The notes below the pieces were generated by a model. That model was not told the DNA's origin and searched no databases. It was given only the letters and a program-made list of their open reading frames with translations. From contig NZ_AQOH01000226.1 of assembly GCF_000364705.1 (NCBI RefSeq), positions 1 to 61,302 of the forward strand: a stretch of DNA of 61,302 nucleotides, written 5' to 3'. The DNA comes from Pseudomonas fuscovaginae SE-1 (GTDB lineage Bacteria; Pseudomonadota; Gammaproteobacteria; Pseudomonadales; Pseudomonadaceae). This document shows positions 1 to 9,506 of this stretch, piece after piece. Made by a program: the position numbers and the translations under genes. Each line of letters begins with the position of its first letter. Within the stretch, counting starts at the first letter, position 1.

Positions 1-10
1 GCAAAAAAGC

Positions 11-637
11 TTACTTGGCTGTCAGCGCCGCGTAGCTGTTCATCAGGTTGCGGTAGTTGGGGATGCGCTGCGACAGCAGGTTGCCCAGACCTTCAATGTC
101 GTTGCGCCAGTCGCGGTGCAGCTCACAGGCCACCGCGAACCAGTTCAACATCTGCGCACCGGCCTGGGTCATGCGGTTCCACGCCGCCTGTTGCACGGTA
201 TCGTTGAAGGTGCCGGAAGCGTCGGTCACCACGAACACGTCGAAGCCTTCAGCCAGGGCCGACAGGGTCGGGAACGCCACGCAAACGTCGGTCACCACGC
301 CAGCGATGATCAGTTGCTTGCGGCCGGTGGCCTTGATCGCCTTGACGAAATCCTCGTTGTCCCAGGCGTTGATCTGGCCGGGACGGGCGATGTACGGCGC
401 GTCCGGGAACATCTCTTTCAGTTCTGGAACCAGCGGACCGTTCGGACCCTGTTCGAAGCTGGTGGTCAGGATGGTGGGCAGGTTGAAGAACTTGGCGCAG
501 TCGGCCAGGGCCAGCACATTGTTCTTGAACTCGTTCGGCGAGAAGTCCTGTACCAGCGAGATCAGACCGGTCTGGTGGTCGACCAGCAGAACCACCGCAT
601 CGTTTTTATCCAGGCGTTTGTAAGGAACGTTGCTCAT
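11..637 (-). CDS. ycaC: Isochorismatase-family hydrolase, YcaC-like
   Basis: This is a 208-aa cysteine-hydrolase-fold protein of the isochorismatase superfamily and closely resembles YcaC, whose physiological substrate is unknown. The length equals that of typical YcaC. The candidate catalytic Asp20 lies in LLVDHQTG and the nucleophile Cys119 in GVVTDVCVAFP. I start at the ATG at 637 (MSNVPYKRL), just downstream of a GGAG-like site, because the 10 residues encoded further upstream are not family-like. The amidohydrolase and DoxX genes lie upstream on the same strand, and a LysR gene lies beyond. This is a common Pseudomonas arrangement that suggests co-regulation. The family call is firm; the substrate is not known. 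Confidence 0.88.
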   Translation of the reverse strand: MSNVPYKRLDKNDAVVLLVDHQTGLISLVQDFSPNEFKNNVLALADCAKFFNLPTILTTSFEQGPNGPLVPELKEMFPDAPYIARPGQINAWDNEDFVKAIKATGRKQLIIAGVVTDVCVAFPTLSALAEGFDVFVVTDASGTFNDTVQQAAWNRMTQAGAQMLNWFAVACELHRDWRNDIEGLGNLLSQRIPNYRNLMNSYAALTAK

Positions 638-708
638 TTCGAGGCTCCATCGTAGGGAAGGACGCATTGTGGCGCCGGCCGGAACGACCGGCGCCGTGGG
701 GTGGGAAA

Positions 709-2547
709 TCAGAAGGCGAAGCAGGAACAGCCGAACGCGCCCCAGAAACCCTGGAAGTCGCTGACCGGCACGTTCGACTGACGGGCCCGCTCATGGCTGT
801 GGGAATGCACGGCACACGGGCCACTGCAAAGGTGAACCTGCGCCTGCAGCGGCGCGCCCGGACGCCAGTGTCCCGGAACCTTGGCCACAGGCGACCAGTC
901 CGGCAGCACCGGCAGGTGGCCCGGACCAAGCTTCTCGAAGTCGTCGGCGGCGTACACCACCTTGCCGCCGACCACGGTCAGCACCGACTCGATCCACTTG
1001 ATGGCTTCTTCCTCGACACTGAAGAAGTCGGCGCTCAGGGCCGCCAGGTCGGCCAGTTGACCGACCTTGATCTGGCCCTTCTTGCCCTGCTCGGAGGAAA
1101 ACCAGGCGCTGCCGTGGGTGAACAGTTCCAGCGCGGTCTCGCGGGACAGGCCTTCCTCGTAGAGGGACAAGCCGCCCACGGTACGCCCACTGACCAGCCA
1201 GTACAGCGAGGTCCAGGGGTTGTAGCTGGACACGCGGGTGGCGTCGGTGCCGGCACCGACCGGCACGCCTTCGGCCAGCATGCGCTTGATCGGTGGCGTG
1301 GCTTCGGCGGCCTTGGCACCGTAGCGATCGACGAAATACTCGCCCTGGAACGCCATGCGGTCCTGGATCGCGATACCGCCGCCCAGGGCACGGACCCGCT
1401 CGATGTTCTGCGGGGTGATGGTTTCGGCATGGTCGAAGAACCAAGGCAGACCGTTGAACGGGATGTCGCGGTTGACCTTCTCGAACACATCGAGCATGCG
1501 GCTGATGGATTCGTTGTAGGTGGCGTGCAGGCGGAACGGCCAGCGATGCTCGACCAGATGGCGGACTACAGGCTCCAGGTCGGCCTCCATGCTGGCCGGC
1601 AGGTCCGGACGTGGTTCGAGGAAGTCCTCGAAGTCGGCGGCGGAGAACACCAGCATCTCGCCGGCACCGTTGTGCCGCAGGAAGTCGTCGCCCTGGTGCA
1701 GCTTGACGCTGCCGGTCCAGTTCTTGAAGTCGGCCAGCTCTTCCTTGGGTTTCTGGGTGAACAGGTTGTAGGCGATGCGAACGGTCAACTGTTCTTCCTT
1801 GGCCAACTGCTCGATCACCTGGTAGTCATCGGGGTAGTTCTGGAAGCCGCCGCCGGCGTCGATGGCGCTGGTCAGGCCCAGGCGGTTCAGTTCGCGCATG
1901 AACTGGCGGGTCGAGTTGACCTGGTATTCCAGGGGCAGCTTGGGGCCCTTGGCCAGGGTCGAGTAGAGAATCATCGCGTTCGGCCGGGCCACCAGCATGC
2001 CGGTCGGCTCGCCGTTGCTGTCGCGCACGATCTCGCCGCCCGGCGGGTTCGGCGTGTCGCGGGTATAGCCGGCCACGCGCAGGGCGGCGCGGTTGAGCAA
2101 GGCACGGTCGTACAGGTGCAGGACGAACACCGGGGTATCAGGCGCGGCCTGGTTGAGCTCTTCCAGGGTCGGCATGCGTTTTTCGGCGAACTGGAACTCG
2201 TTCCAGCCACCCACCACCCGCACCCATTGAGGCGTCGGCGTGCGGTCGGCCTGGTCCTTGAGCATGCGCAAGGCATCGGCCAGGGATGGCACGCCTTCCC
2301 AGCGCAGTTCGAGGTTGTAGTTCAGGCCGCCACGGATCAGGTGCAGGTGGGAGTCATTCAGGCCCGGAATCACGCAACGACCCTTGAGGTCGATGACTTG
2401 GGTGCCCGAACCACGCAGGGCCATGGCCTCGGCATCGGTCCCGACCGCCACGAAGCGGCCTTCACGGATGGCCACGGCGCTGGCCCGGGGTTTCTCACGG
2501 TCAACGGTATGGAATTGACCATTGAACAGAATCAGATCGGCGTTCAT
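709..2547 (-). CDS. YtcJ-like metal-dependent amidohydrolase
   Basis: This 612-aa protein belongs to the YtcJ/COG1574 branch of the amidohydrolase superfamily, which hydrolyses amide or related bonds using one or two metals in a TIM barrel. Visible landmarks are the HxH metal motif (H67-L-H69 in NDSHLHL), a His in LHATYNES, DHAE, and the late Asp in GAGTDATR. The start is the ATG at 2547 (MNADLILFNG), preceded by GGAG at a good distance. The longer reading begins with non-conserved residues. The C-terminal about 40 residues contain several Cys and His (ACSGPC-type, HSHSHE, FGCSCFAF), which is unusual and could be an extra metal-binding tail. The natural substrate is unknown. Confidence 0.85.
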   Translation of the reverse strand: MNADLILFNGQFHTVDREKPRASAVAIREGRFVAVGTDAEAMALRGSGTQVIDLKGRCVIPGLNDSHLHLIRGGLNYNLELRWEGVPSLADALRMLKDQADRTPTPQWVRVVGGWNEFQFAEKRMPTLEELNQAAPDTPVFVLHLYDRALLNRAALRVAGYTRDTPNPPGGEIVRDSNGEPTGMLVARPNAMILYSTLAKGPKLPLEYQVNSTRQFMRELNRLGLTSAIDAGGGFQNYPDDYQVIEQLAKEEQLTVRIAYNLFTQKPKEELADFKNWTGSVKLHQGDDFLRHNGAGEMLVFSAADFEDFLEPRPDLPASMEADLEPVVRHLVEHRWPFRLHATYNESISRMLDVFEKVNRDIPFNGLPWFFDHAETITPQNIERVRALGGGIAIQDRMAFQGEYFVDRYGAKAAEATPPIKRMLAEGVPVGAGTDATRVSSYNPWTSLYWLVSGRTVGGLSLYEEGLSRETALELFTHGSAWFSSEQGKKGQIKVGQLADLAALSADFFSVEEEAIKWIESVLTVVGGKVVYAADDFEKLGPGHLPVLPDWSPVAKVPGHWRPGAPLQAQVHLCSGPCAVHSHSHERARQSNVPVSDFQGFWGAFGCSCFAF

Positions 2548-2593
2548 CGCGTCTCCTTCGTCAGGGTAGGAATGGAAAAGGCTCGCCAGCGGC

Positions 2594-3010
2594 TCAGGCA
2601 ATGCGCCAGATCCCGGCGAAACGATGGTTGAGCGCCAGTCGCCCGGGACCGGCGATGAAAAGGCTGGTGAAGAGGATCAGCAGCAGCCACGCGAACTGAC
2701 CTTCGGCGAGCGTCCACTCCGGGTGCACGAACACCAGAGCCACCAGCAATACACAGAGAATAGGCAAGCAGGCCAGGCGTACCAGTACGCCGGCGATGAT
2801 CAGCAGCGGGCAGAACACTTCAGCGAAGATCGCCAGCAGCAGGGTCAGGTTCGCCCCCAGGTGGAAGGGGTCTTCGATGTTCTGCAGCTCGCTGCTGTAG
2901 TGCAAAAGTTTCGGCAGGCCATGGACCCACAGCAGAAACACCGCGGCGCTGACGCGCATGAACAGCAATCCGAGGGCCTGCGCCCGTTCATTCCAGCACG
3001 AAGCGTTCAT
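2594..3010 (-). CDS. DoxX-family membrane protein
   Basis: This 138-aa integral membrane protein of the DoxX/YphA type has four hydrophobic helices (about residues 15-33, 52-72, 75-92 and 105-125), including the family-like stretch VSAAVFLLWVHGLPKL. DoxX proteins are small inner-membrane proteins often linked to oxidoreductases or thiosulfate/quinone metabolism, and no precise function can be assigned here. I use the ATG at 3010 (MNASCWNERAQ) because sequence upstream of it is polar and unlike the family. It lies 46 bases upstream of the amidohydrolase on the same strand and probably shares its transcript. Confidence 0.78.
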   Translation of the reverse strand: MNASCWNERAQALGLLFMRVSAAVFLLWVHGLPKLLHYSSELQNIEDPFHLGANLTLLLAIFAEVFCPLLIIAGVLVRLACLPILCVLLVALVFVHPEWTLAEGQFAWLLLILFTSLFIAGPGRLALNHRFAGIWRIA

Positions 3011-3163
3011 GATCCACCTGTCTCTATCAGAATCCACCGGCATCGGGACGCCGGATTGTTGACCGATAATGCGGGGGCGGACGACGGAAAAATTGAATGC
3101 ACGTGCTCTCTTTCCAGAAGAGCGGCGCCTGCTGGGCAGAGCCGAGCGCTCATGAACACCGCA

Positions 3164-3345
3164 GCTCCTGTAGGAGCCGGCTTGCTGGCGATAGCGGCGT
3201 GACAGGCACCACGGGGTTCAGTGAATGGCCGCCTGCGGCGGATCGCCAGCAAGCCGGCCCCCACAAAGGATCGCAGGCGCCAATGGATTCAGTGAACGAC
3301 CGCCTGCGGCGGATCGCCAGCCAGCCCCTCTACAGGGTCAGCGCC
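3164..3345. repeat. REP-type palindromic elements (cluster)
   Basis: The arm GTAGGAGCCGGCTTGCTGGC at about 3170-3189 has its inverted counterpart GATCGCCAGCAAGCCGGC at 3241-3258. A third, degenerate copy (GGATCGCCAGCCAGCC) lies near 3311. The 35-bp module GCCTGCGGCGGATCGCCAGC occurs twice. This is the hallmark of Pseudomonas intergenic REP elements. The cluster fills most of the 386-bp gap between the DoxX gene and the LysR gene, and I see no gene in it. Confidence 0.75.
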
Positions 3346-3396
3346 GCACTTTTTGTGGGGGCGGAATTTATCCGCGAACAGGCCCCCACCTGACCG

Positions 3397-4320
3397 CTAG
3401 GGCACCGGGATATCCAGCGGCGCGGACATGAACTGGGCGATCCGCGAGCGCAGCCAGCGTTCGGCCGGGTCGTTGTCATGCACCCCGCTCCAGGCCATCG
3501 ACAGTTGCGCCGCGTCGATTTCGAACGGTGGGTCCTCGGCCCGTAGGGCACAGCCTTCGACCAGGGCACAGGCGGCATAGTCGGGCACGGTGGCGATCAT
3601 CTCGGTGCCCGCCAGCAGCGCCCGCAACCCGCTGAACTGCGGCACGCCCAGCACCACCCGGCGGGTGCGGCCGATCTTCGCCAGGTCCAGATCGATGTTG
3701 CCGCTCAGGTCGCCGGAGAACGACACCATCGCATGGGGCCGCTCGCAGTACTCGTCCAGGGTCAGCGGGCCCGGGCGGTCGTCGCCACGCAGCACCTTGC
3801 AGGGAATGTCGCGCAACATCTTGCGCTTGGCGTTGGCCGGCAGGTCGGTGGTGTAGCTCACGCCGACGGAGATCTCCCCGGAGGCCAGCAACGACGGCAT
3901 CAACAGATAGTTGGCCCGGCGCACCACGACGATGATCCCCGGCGCTTCCTCACGCAATTGGCTCAGCAACGGCGGAAACAGGCCGAACTCGGCATCATCG
4001 GACAGCCCGATACGAAAGACGTCGCGACTGGTCGCCGGATCGAAGTCCTTGGCCCGGCTGACCGCACCGGAGATGGTGTCCATCGCCGGCTGCAATTCCT
4101 TGAGAATCGCCAGGGCCCGCGCCGTCGGCTCCATGGCGCGGCCGTTGCGCAACAGCAGCGGATCATCGAACAGGTCGCGCAAACGCCCGAGGGCGGCGCT
4201 CACGGCCGGCTGGCCCATGAAGAGCTTTTCCGCGACCCGGGTCAGGTTCTTTTCAAACATCAGGGCTTCGAAAATCACCAGCAGGTTCATGTCGACGCGG
4301 CGCAGGTCGTTTCGGTTCAT
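3397..4320 (-). CDS. LysR-family transcriptional regulator
   Basis: This 307-aa LysR-type regulator has an N-terminal winged helix-turn-helix (about residues 5-65, including MNLLVIFEALM, LTRVAEKLFMGQPAVSAALGR and LRDLFDDPLLLR) followed by a LysR substrate-binding domain. The start could be the ATG at 4320 or a GTG two codons earlier. The ATG is better spaced from GAGGAG. It lies upstream of, and on the same strand as, the DoxX, amidohydrolase and YcaC genes, and probably regulates them, although the REP cluster separates it from them. The inducer is unknown. Confidence 0.85.
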   Translation of the reverse strand: MNRNDLRRVDMNLLVIFEALMFEKNLTRVAEKLFMGQPAVSAALGRLRDLFDDPLLLRNGRAMEPTARALAILKELQPAMDTISGAVSRAKDFDPATSRDVFRIGLSDDAEFGLFPPLLSQLREEAPGIIVVVRRANYLLMPSLLASGEISVGVSYTTDLPANAKRKMLRDIPCKVLRGDDRPGPLTLDEYCERPHAMVSFSGDLSGNIDLDLAKIGRTRRVVLGVPQFSGLRALLAGTEMIATVPDYAACALVEGCALRAEDPPFEIDAAQLSMAWSGVHDNDPAERWLRSRIAQFMSAPLDIPVP

Positions 4321-4580
4321 CGGCACAGTCTCCTCATCGGTCAGCCGGGGGCGATCCTCCAGTATCCATCGGCGCCCGCCCTCGACACTTGAAAGGATGT
4401 GCTGAGTTGCCAGCCCTGTGCCCCCGAGTGGCCGGGCAAGGAATTAACAACGTTTAACTCGCCGCTTAACGGCCCTCGCCCAAGAATGATGACCTCAACC
4501 CCTACCGGTATTCCCCGTGGGACGGTGCTGGCTCGACGTGCTGTGCGCCAGCGCCCTTCCACCCGACACGGACTTTGGTC

Positions 4581-5036
4581 ATGGTTCAAACACAGCACAT
4601 CGCCGCTGCGCCCTGTGCCAGCCAGCCCAGAACTTCCACCACCGGCGGTCTGTCGCCCTGGCGGGAAAACCTGGTCAAGCAATTGATCCTCGAGCGACTG
4701 GGCGAAACCCTGGAGATCAGCGAGCTGGCTCGTGCCTGCTCGTTGTCGCGCAGCCATTTCTCCCGGGCCTTCAAGTGCAGCACCGGGCTCTCGCCCCAGG
4801 ACTGGATTCGCCAGCAGCGGATCGAGCGGGCCAAGCAACTGATCCGCGGGACCGACCTGAGCCTGACGCAGATCAGCCTGGAGTGCGGATTCTGCGACCA
4901 GGCGTACTTCTGTCACATTTTCACCCGCAGCGAGGGGATCAATCCGTTTGCCTGGCGCTGCCAACAGTTGGCCGGCAGGCCCGCCCGACGGGGCGAGCGT
5001 CATTTGTGCTATGTCGAGAAGCCTTGCGCCCGGTAG
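4581..5036 (+). CDS. AraC-family transcriptional regulator (DNA-binding domain only)
   Basis: This 151-aa protein consists of an AraC/XylS double helix-turn-helix (about residues 30-130, with ISELARACSLSRSHFSRAFK and the second helix pair LTQISLECGFCDQAYFCHIF) and little else. It lacks the N-terminal ligand-binding domain of full-length AraC proteins, so it resembles MarA/SoxS-type or small Pseudomonas regulators such as those beside aldehyde dehydrogenase genes. The ATG at 4581 is preferred over an in-frame TTG two codons upstream. Its target is unclear. The divergent LysR gene and the following ATPase regulator are both possible partners. Confidence 0.82.
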   Translation: MVQTQHIAAAPCASQPRTSTTGGLSPWRENLVKQLILERLGETLEISELARACSLSRSHFSRAFKCSTGLSPQDWIRQQRIERAKQLIRGTDLSLTQISLECGFCDQAYFCHIFTRSEGINPFAWRCQQLAGRPARRGERHLCYVEKPCAR

Positions 5037-5276
5037 TTCCGGGCCTCATCACTTGCCGCCCTGCCCCCATGGCTGCCATCCGTCGTGAAACGGATGGCCG
5101 TTGCCTCCGCTTCCAGGGAGTCAACCTGCCACCACATTGCACAACCGCCAAAACCTGAGGAATATGCACGGATATTGCGTGATAGACAGGGGCCTTGCGT
5201 GCACCCGGATCATCCGCCGCCCCCGTCGCCGAACCGTGGGGGACGATCAGAAGAAAAAGCGAGCAGGAGCGACCCG

Positions 5277-8063
5277 TTGACCCTTTCACTCGAGCAGGCC
5301 GTGCGTTTCGGCCCCTATCGAACCTACCCTGGACAACGCCTGATCATGGAGGGTGAGCGTCCTCTGCGACTGGGCCGACGTGCCATGGACATCCTGCTGA
5401 TCCTGCTCGAGCACGCCGGGCAACTGGTCAGCAAGCACGAACTGATGGCACGGGTCTGGCCCGACAGCGTGGTCGAGGAGATCAACCTGCGGGTACACAT
5501 GGCCGCGCTGCGCAAGGCCCTGGGTGATGGTCAGGCCGGACAACGCTACATCGTCACCGTCGCCCAGCGCGGCTACAGCTTCGTCGCCCCCTGCCAGCGG
5601 GACATGCTCGAGCAGCAGCCGCAAGGCGATGCACCGGTCAGCCATAACCTGCCCGTGCGGCGCACAAAAATGATCGGTCGCCAGACACTGCTCGCCGGCA
5701 TGGTCCGGCACTTTCTGCATCAGCGCTTCATCACCCTCGTCGGCCCCGGAGGCATTGGCAAGACCACCGTGGCGCTGAGCGTCGCCGAACAGTTGATCGG
5801 CCATTACCGGGACGGCATTCGCCTGCTCGACCTGGCCCCCCTCGACAATCCGGCGATGGTCGCCACTCACCTGGCGACGCTGCTCGGGGTCCCGGTCCCG
5901 GAAACCGAGCCCACCGCCAGCATCGTCGCCTTTCTGCGCGAGCGGCAGATGCTGCTGGTGATCGACAACTGCGAGCACCTGCTTGATGCCGTTGCCCCCC
6001 TGTGCGAAAGCCTGTTGCGCGGTGCGCCGCAGGTGCACATCCTGGCCACCAGCCGTGAAAGCCTGCGGGCCGAAGGCGAGTTCGTGCAGCGCCTGGAGTC
6101 GCTGGACTGCCCGCCCCCCCAGGTGCCCCTGGACCGCAGCCGGGCGCTGGACTTCCCCGCCCTGCAACTGTTCGTCGAACGCGCCATGGCCTGCCAGGAC
6201 AGCTTCGAACTGACCCAGCAGCAATTGCCGTTGGTCATCGAGATCTGCCGGCGCCTGGACGGCATTCCGCTGGCGCTCGAGCTGGCGGCCGCCCAGGTCG
6301 ACGACCTGGGCCTGGACGGCCTGCTCGCGCAGTTGCAGGACAGTTTCCGCCTCTTGACCCGGGGCGGACATGCACCGCTGGGTCGCCACCAGACCCTGCG
6401 CGCGACCCTGGACTGGAGTTTCGAACTGCTCACCCCTGTCGAACAGACCTGCCTGCGCCGGCTGGCGGTGTTCCGTGGCGGATTCACCCTGGCCTCGGCT
6501 GCCGCGGTGATCATGGGCGCCAACGTCGAGGCCACCGAGGTGTTCGCCGCCATCACGCAACTGGTCGCCAAGTCGCTGCTGAACGTCGAGGTCGGCGACG
6601 AAGAGGTGTTCTACCGGCTGCTCGACACCACACGCAGCTATGCCCTGGAAAAGCTCGACCTGGCCTGCGAACTGCCAGGCACCCGTCGACGCCATGCCGA
6701 GCGCTGCCTGGCGTTGATGGAACAGGCACAGGCCGAATGGGAAGGTACCCCGACCGACCGCTGGATCGAGCGCTATGCCCGGAGCCTGGAAGACTTGCGC
6801 GCCGCGCTGGACTGGGGACTGGGAGCACCAGGGTCCGAAAACCTGGCGATCCGCCTCACCGCCGCCTCGACGCCCCTGTGGCAGGAGCTGTCCCTGCCCA
6901 AGGAGCACGGCGACCATGTACGCAGGGCGCTCACGCTGCTTGAAGGCATGGCCCGCCCCTGCCCGCACCTGAGCATCACACTCAAGCTGGCCCTGGGCAA
7001 CGCCTGTTACCACATCCATGGCGGCAGTGCCGAGACCGTTGCCACCTTCAGCAGTGCCCAGGCCCTGGCCGAGTACCATGGTGATCTTGGCGGCCAACTC
7101 AAGGCCGTCTCCGGTCACATGACCGCCAACCTCAGCAGCGGCAACTACCGGCTGGCCCTGGAACAGAGCCGGCAATTCGACCGATTGGCGCTGAGTGATA
7201 CCCCCCTGTCGCTGGGAACCCAGCGCCTGCGGGTGCTGGCCCTGCATTATTCCGGTGAGCAGACGCTGGCCCGGGCGCTGGCCGAACAGGTGTTGCAACG
7301 CCTGGCCCATAGCAATCACGTCAACCGTTTCACCCGTGATTTCGGCGTGCAGTACGATCAGGGCGTCGCCGCCCTCACCGTCCTGGCGCGAATCCTTTGG
7401 CTGCAGGGCCAGCCACGGCAGGCCTGGCATACGGCCCGCCAGGCGCTGGATCTTGCCCTGCAGGTCAACCATGGCACGTCCATCTGCTACACCCTGGCAC
7501 TCTCCGGCTGCCTGATCCCCTATTACAACGGTGACACCGAAACCGCCCGGCAACTGCTGCAAATGCTGCTGGAGCAGGCGCAGAAACATGCGGTTCCGCT
7601 GTTCCAGAACTGGGGCCTGCAATACGCCCAGGTGATCGCGCAGCAGCCGCCGGCCAGCCTGGTGCCGACCAACAGCGGCCTGGTCAGGGAAACCATGGTC
7701 ACTCTCGACAGCCGTTTCGTCGACGATGCGTTGTTCGAGCGCGCCGAAAGCGGCGCGGCGGGCTGGAGCAGCGCGGAGATCCTGCGCGCCCAGGCCGAGA
7801 AGCTGCTGGCCCAACGTGACCCGGACGCGGCCCAGGCCCTGCTGCTCAAGTCCATCGACGTGGCCCGGGCCCAGGGTGCCCTGACCTGGGAACTACGCAG
7901 CGCCACCTCGCTGGCGCGGCTATGGCAACAGCAAGGGCGCTACTGCCCGGCCCATGAACTGCTCGCACCGGTTCATGCAAGGTTCAGCGAAGGCTGTGCC
8001 ACGCCAGACCTGCTCGGGGCTGCGCAGTTGCTCGACCAACTGGAACCACGCCTGTCAGCCTGA
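5277..8063 (+). CDS. Winged-helix transcriptional regulator with NB-ARC-type ATPase and TPR-like C-terminus
   Basis: The 928-aa product begins with an OmpR/PhoB-type winged helix (about residues 8-100, with VSKHELMARVWPDSVVEEIN and RYIVTVAQRGYSFVAP). A P-loop ATPase follows (GPGGIGKTT, LLVIDNCEH), then a long helical TPR-like region. This layout belongs to large signal-transducing ATPase regulators of the LuxR/SARP-like kind. I propose the TTG at 5277 as start: it follows CAGGAGC at a normal distance, and the resulting N-terminus (..EQAVRFGPY) aligns with the paralogue converging on it. An ATG at 5085 would add 64 proline-rich, unlikely residues. The stimulus and target are unknown. Confidence 0.82.
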   Translation: MTLSLEQAVRFGPYRTYPGQRLIMEGERPLRLGRRAMDILLILLEHAGQLVSKHELMARVWPDSVVEEINLRVHMAALRKALGDGQAGQRYIVTVAQRGYSFVAPCQRDMLEQQPQGDAPVSHNLPVRRTKMIGRQTLLAGMVRHFLHQRFITLVGPGGIGKTTVALSVAEQLIGHYRDGIRLLDLAPLDNPAMVATHLATLLGVPVPETEPTASIVAFLRERQMLLVIDNCEHLLDAVAPLCESLLRGAPQVHILATSRESLRAEGEFVQRLESLDCPPPQVPLDRSRALDFPALQLFVERAMACQDSFELTQQQLPLVIEICRRLDGIPLALELAAAQVDDLGLDGLLAQLQDSFRLLTRGGHAPLGRHQTLRATLDWSFELLTPVEQTCLRRLAVFRGGFTLASAAAVIMGANVEATEVFAAITQLVAKSLLNVEVGDEEVFYRLLDTTRSYALEKLDLACELPGTRRRHAERCLALMEQAQAEWEGTPTDRWIERYARSLEDLRAALDWGLGAPGSENLAIRLTAASTPLWQELSLPKEHGDHVRRALTLLEGMARPCPHLSITLKLALGNACYHIHGGSAETVATFSSAQALAEYHGDLGGQLKAVSGHMTANLSSGNYRLALEQSRQFDRLALSDTPLSLGTQRLRVLALHYSGEQTLARALAEQVLQRLAHSNHVNRFTRDFGVQYDQGVAALTVLARILWLQGQPRQAWHTARQALDLALQVNHGTSICYTLALSGCLIPYYNGDTETARQLLQMLLEQAQKHAVPLFQNWGLQYAQVIAQQPPASLVPTNSGLVRETMVTLDSRFVDDALFERAESGAAGWSSAEILRAQAEKLLAQRDPDAAQALLLKSIDVARAQGALTWELRSATSLARLWQQQGRYCPAHELLAPVHARFSEGCATPDLLGAAQLLDQLEPRLSA

Positions 8064-9506
8064 AACCCGTTCAGCCTGGCTCAGATAGTCGGCATGACGC
8101 CTCTTCAGCAGGCGCGATTGCCCGCTGTGCTCCAACTGCTCCAGCGCGTAGCTACGGGTGGTGTTGAGCAGGCGGTAGCGCGGCACGGCACCGCCCTGCT
8201 CCAGCCCCAGCAACGATTTGTCGACCAGGCTGGCCAGCAATGGCGGCAGTTGCGCCGGCTCCAGCGGGTCAAAGCAGACAACCGCGATGGCCGCCTCCAG
8301 GGTAAAGCCCATCTTGAAGACCGCCAGGCGCTGCAACAGGATCCGTTGCGCAGGCACCAGGCGCTCGTAGCTCCAGTCCAGCGCCGCCTTGAGCGTGCGG
8401 TGACGCGGTTCGGCCGTGCGGCGGCCCTGGGTCAGCAATGGGACACAATTGTCGAGTTGGGCCTGCAGCCCCACCAGCGCCAATGCACCGATGTGCATGA
8501 CCGCCAGCTCGATCGCCAGCGGCAGGCCGTCGAGCCGACGACAGATATCGCGGACCGCGACCAGATCCCGCTCACGCAGGGAAAAGCCTTGCTGGCAAGC
8601 ACGCGCCCGGCTGACGAACAGTTGGACCGCCGAGTAGCCCATGGCTTCCTCGACGCTGTTCAGCGCCGACACCGGCGGCACCGCCAGCGGTGGCAGGCGC
8701 CGCACGCATTCATCGCGGGCCGCCAGCGGCTCACGGCTGGTGACCAGGATCGACAGGCGCGGTGCCGTCGCCAGCAACTGCTCGACCAGGGCCCGACAGC
8801 CGTCATGCAGGCGATCGCAGTTGTCCAGCACCAACAGGGCATGCCGTTCGGCCAAGCCATTCAGGTCGCTGTCCAGCTCCAGGCTGCATGCCAGTTGCCC
8901 GACCGCCTGCGCCGGATCATCGAGCATGGCCAGATCGATCATCCACACGCCATCGCGGTAGTACTGCAGCAGCAGTTCCGCCACCCGCAGCGCCGTCGTG
9001 CTCTTGCCGACACCGGCAGGCCCGGTCAGGGTCATGAAGCGGCGTACCGGCAACTGACGCACCAGGCTGCCCACCAGCGAATCGCGGCCGGTCACCGGTG
9101 TCAATCGGGCCGGCAGGTTGTGCCGGGGCTTGAGTGCGGCTTCCAGCGAGACCGGCAGCACCGTCTGTTCGCGCCGCACCGGGGCGATGAAACTGTAGCC
9201 GCGTTGCGGGATATTGATGATGTAGCGCTGGCCACCCTCACCATCGCCCAGGGCCCGGCGCAAGGCGGCGATATGCACACGCAGGTTGATTTCCTCGACC
9301 ACCGAGGTCGGCCAGACACGGGCGATCAGTTCGTCCTTGCCGACCACCTGGCCCGCCTGTTCGAGCAGCACCTGCAGAATGTCCAGCGCACGCCCGCCCA
9401 TGCGCAGCGGTCGCTCACCTTCCAGCACCAGTCGCTGGCGCAGGTGAAAGGCATAGGGGCCAAAGCGCAGCAGCGCATCGCCATCCTGTTGTTTGAGGCT
9501 GTTCAT
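8055..9506 (-). CDS. Winged-helix/ATPase regulator, short paralogue
   Basis: This 483-aa paralogue of the preceding gene has the same winged helix (GKDELIARVWPTSVVEEINL, RYIINIPQRGYSFIAP) and P-loop ATPase (GPAGVGKSTTALR, LLVLDNCDR). It stops just where the TPR-like region of the longer protein begins, after ..TTRSYALEQLEHSG. The two genes converge and overlap tail to tail by 9 bp. The start is the ATG at 9506, with an in-frame GTG two codons upstream as the alternative. Because a clean stop follows a domain boundary, this could be either a natural short form or a truncated duplicate. Confidence 0.82.
   Translation of the reverse strand: MNSLKQQDGDALLRFGPYAFHLRQRLVLEGERPLRMGGRALDILQVLLEQAGQVVGKDELIARVWPTSVVEEINLRVHIAALRRALGDGEGGQRYIINIPQRGYSFIAPVRREQTVLPVSLEAALKPRHNLPARLTPVTGRDSLVGSLVRQLPVRRFMTLTGPAGVGKSTTALRVAELLLQYYRDGVWMIDLAMLDDPAQAVGQLACSLELDSDLNGLAERHALLVLDNCDRLHDGCRALVEQLLATAPRLSILVTSREPLAARDECVRRLPPLAVPPVSALNSVEEAMGYSAVQLFVSRARACQQGFSLRERDLVAVRDICRRLDGLPLAIELAVMHIGALALVGLQAQLDNCVPLLTQGRRTAEPRHRTLKAALDWSYERLVPAQRILLQRLAVFKMGFTLEAAIAVVCFDPLEPAQLPPLLASLVDKSLLGLEQGGAVPRYRLLNTTRSYALEQLEHSGQSRLLKRRHADYLSQAERVSG

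Noticed and set aside
667..2631. Long plus-strand open frame (654 codons) opposite the amidohydrolase
   Set aside because: It is antisense to a clear family gene, arises from high GC third positions, is rich in Gly/Gln/Val with no motifs, and has no ribosome-binding site.
3164..3345. REP cluster considered as a CRISPR array or attachment site
   Set aside because: Repeats are inverted REP arms with irregular spacing, no unique spacers and no cas genes or integrase.
5286..7814. Minus-strand open frame of 842 codons opposite the long ATPase regulator
   Set aside because: It is complementary to a gene with P-loop and winged-helix motifs; the composition is that of a GC-driven shadow frame.
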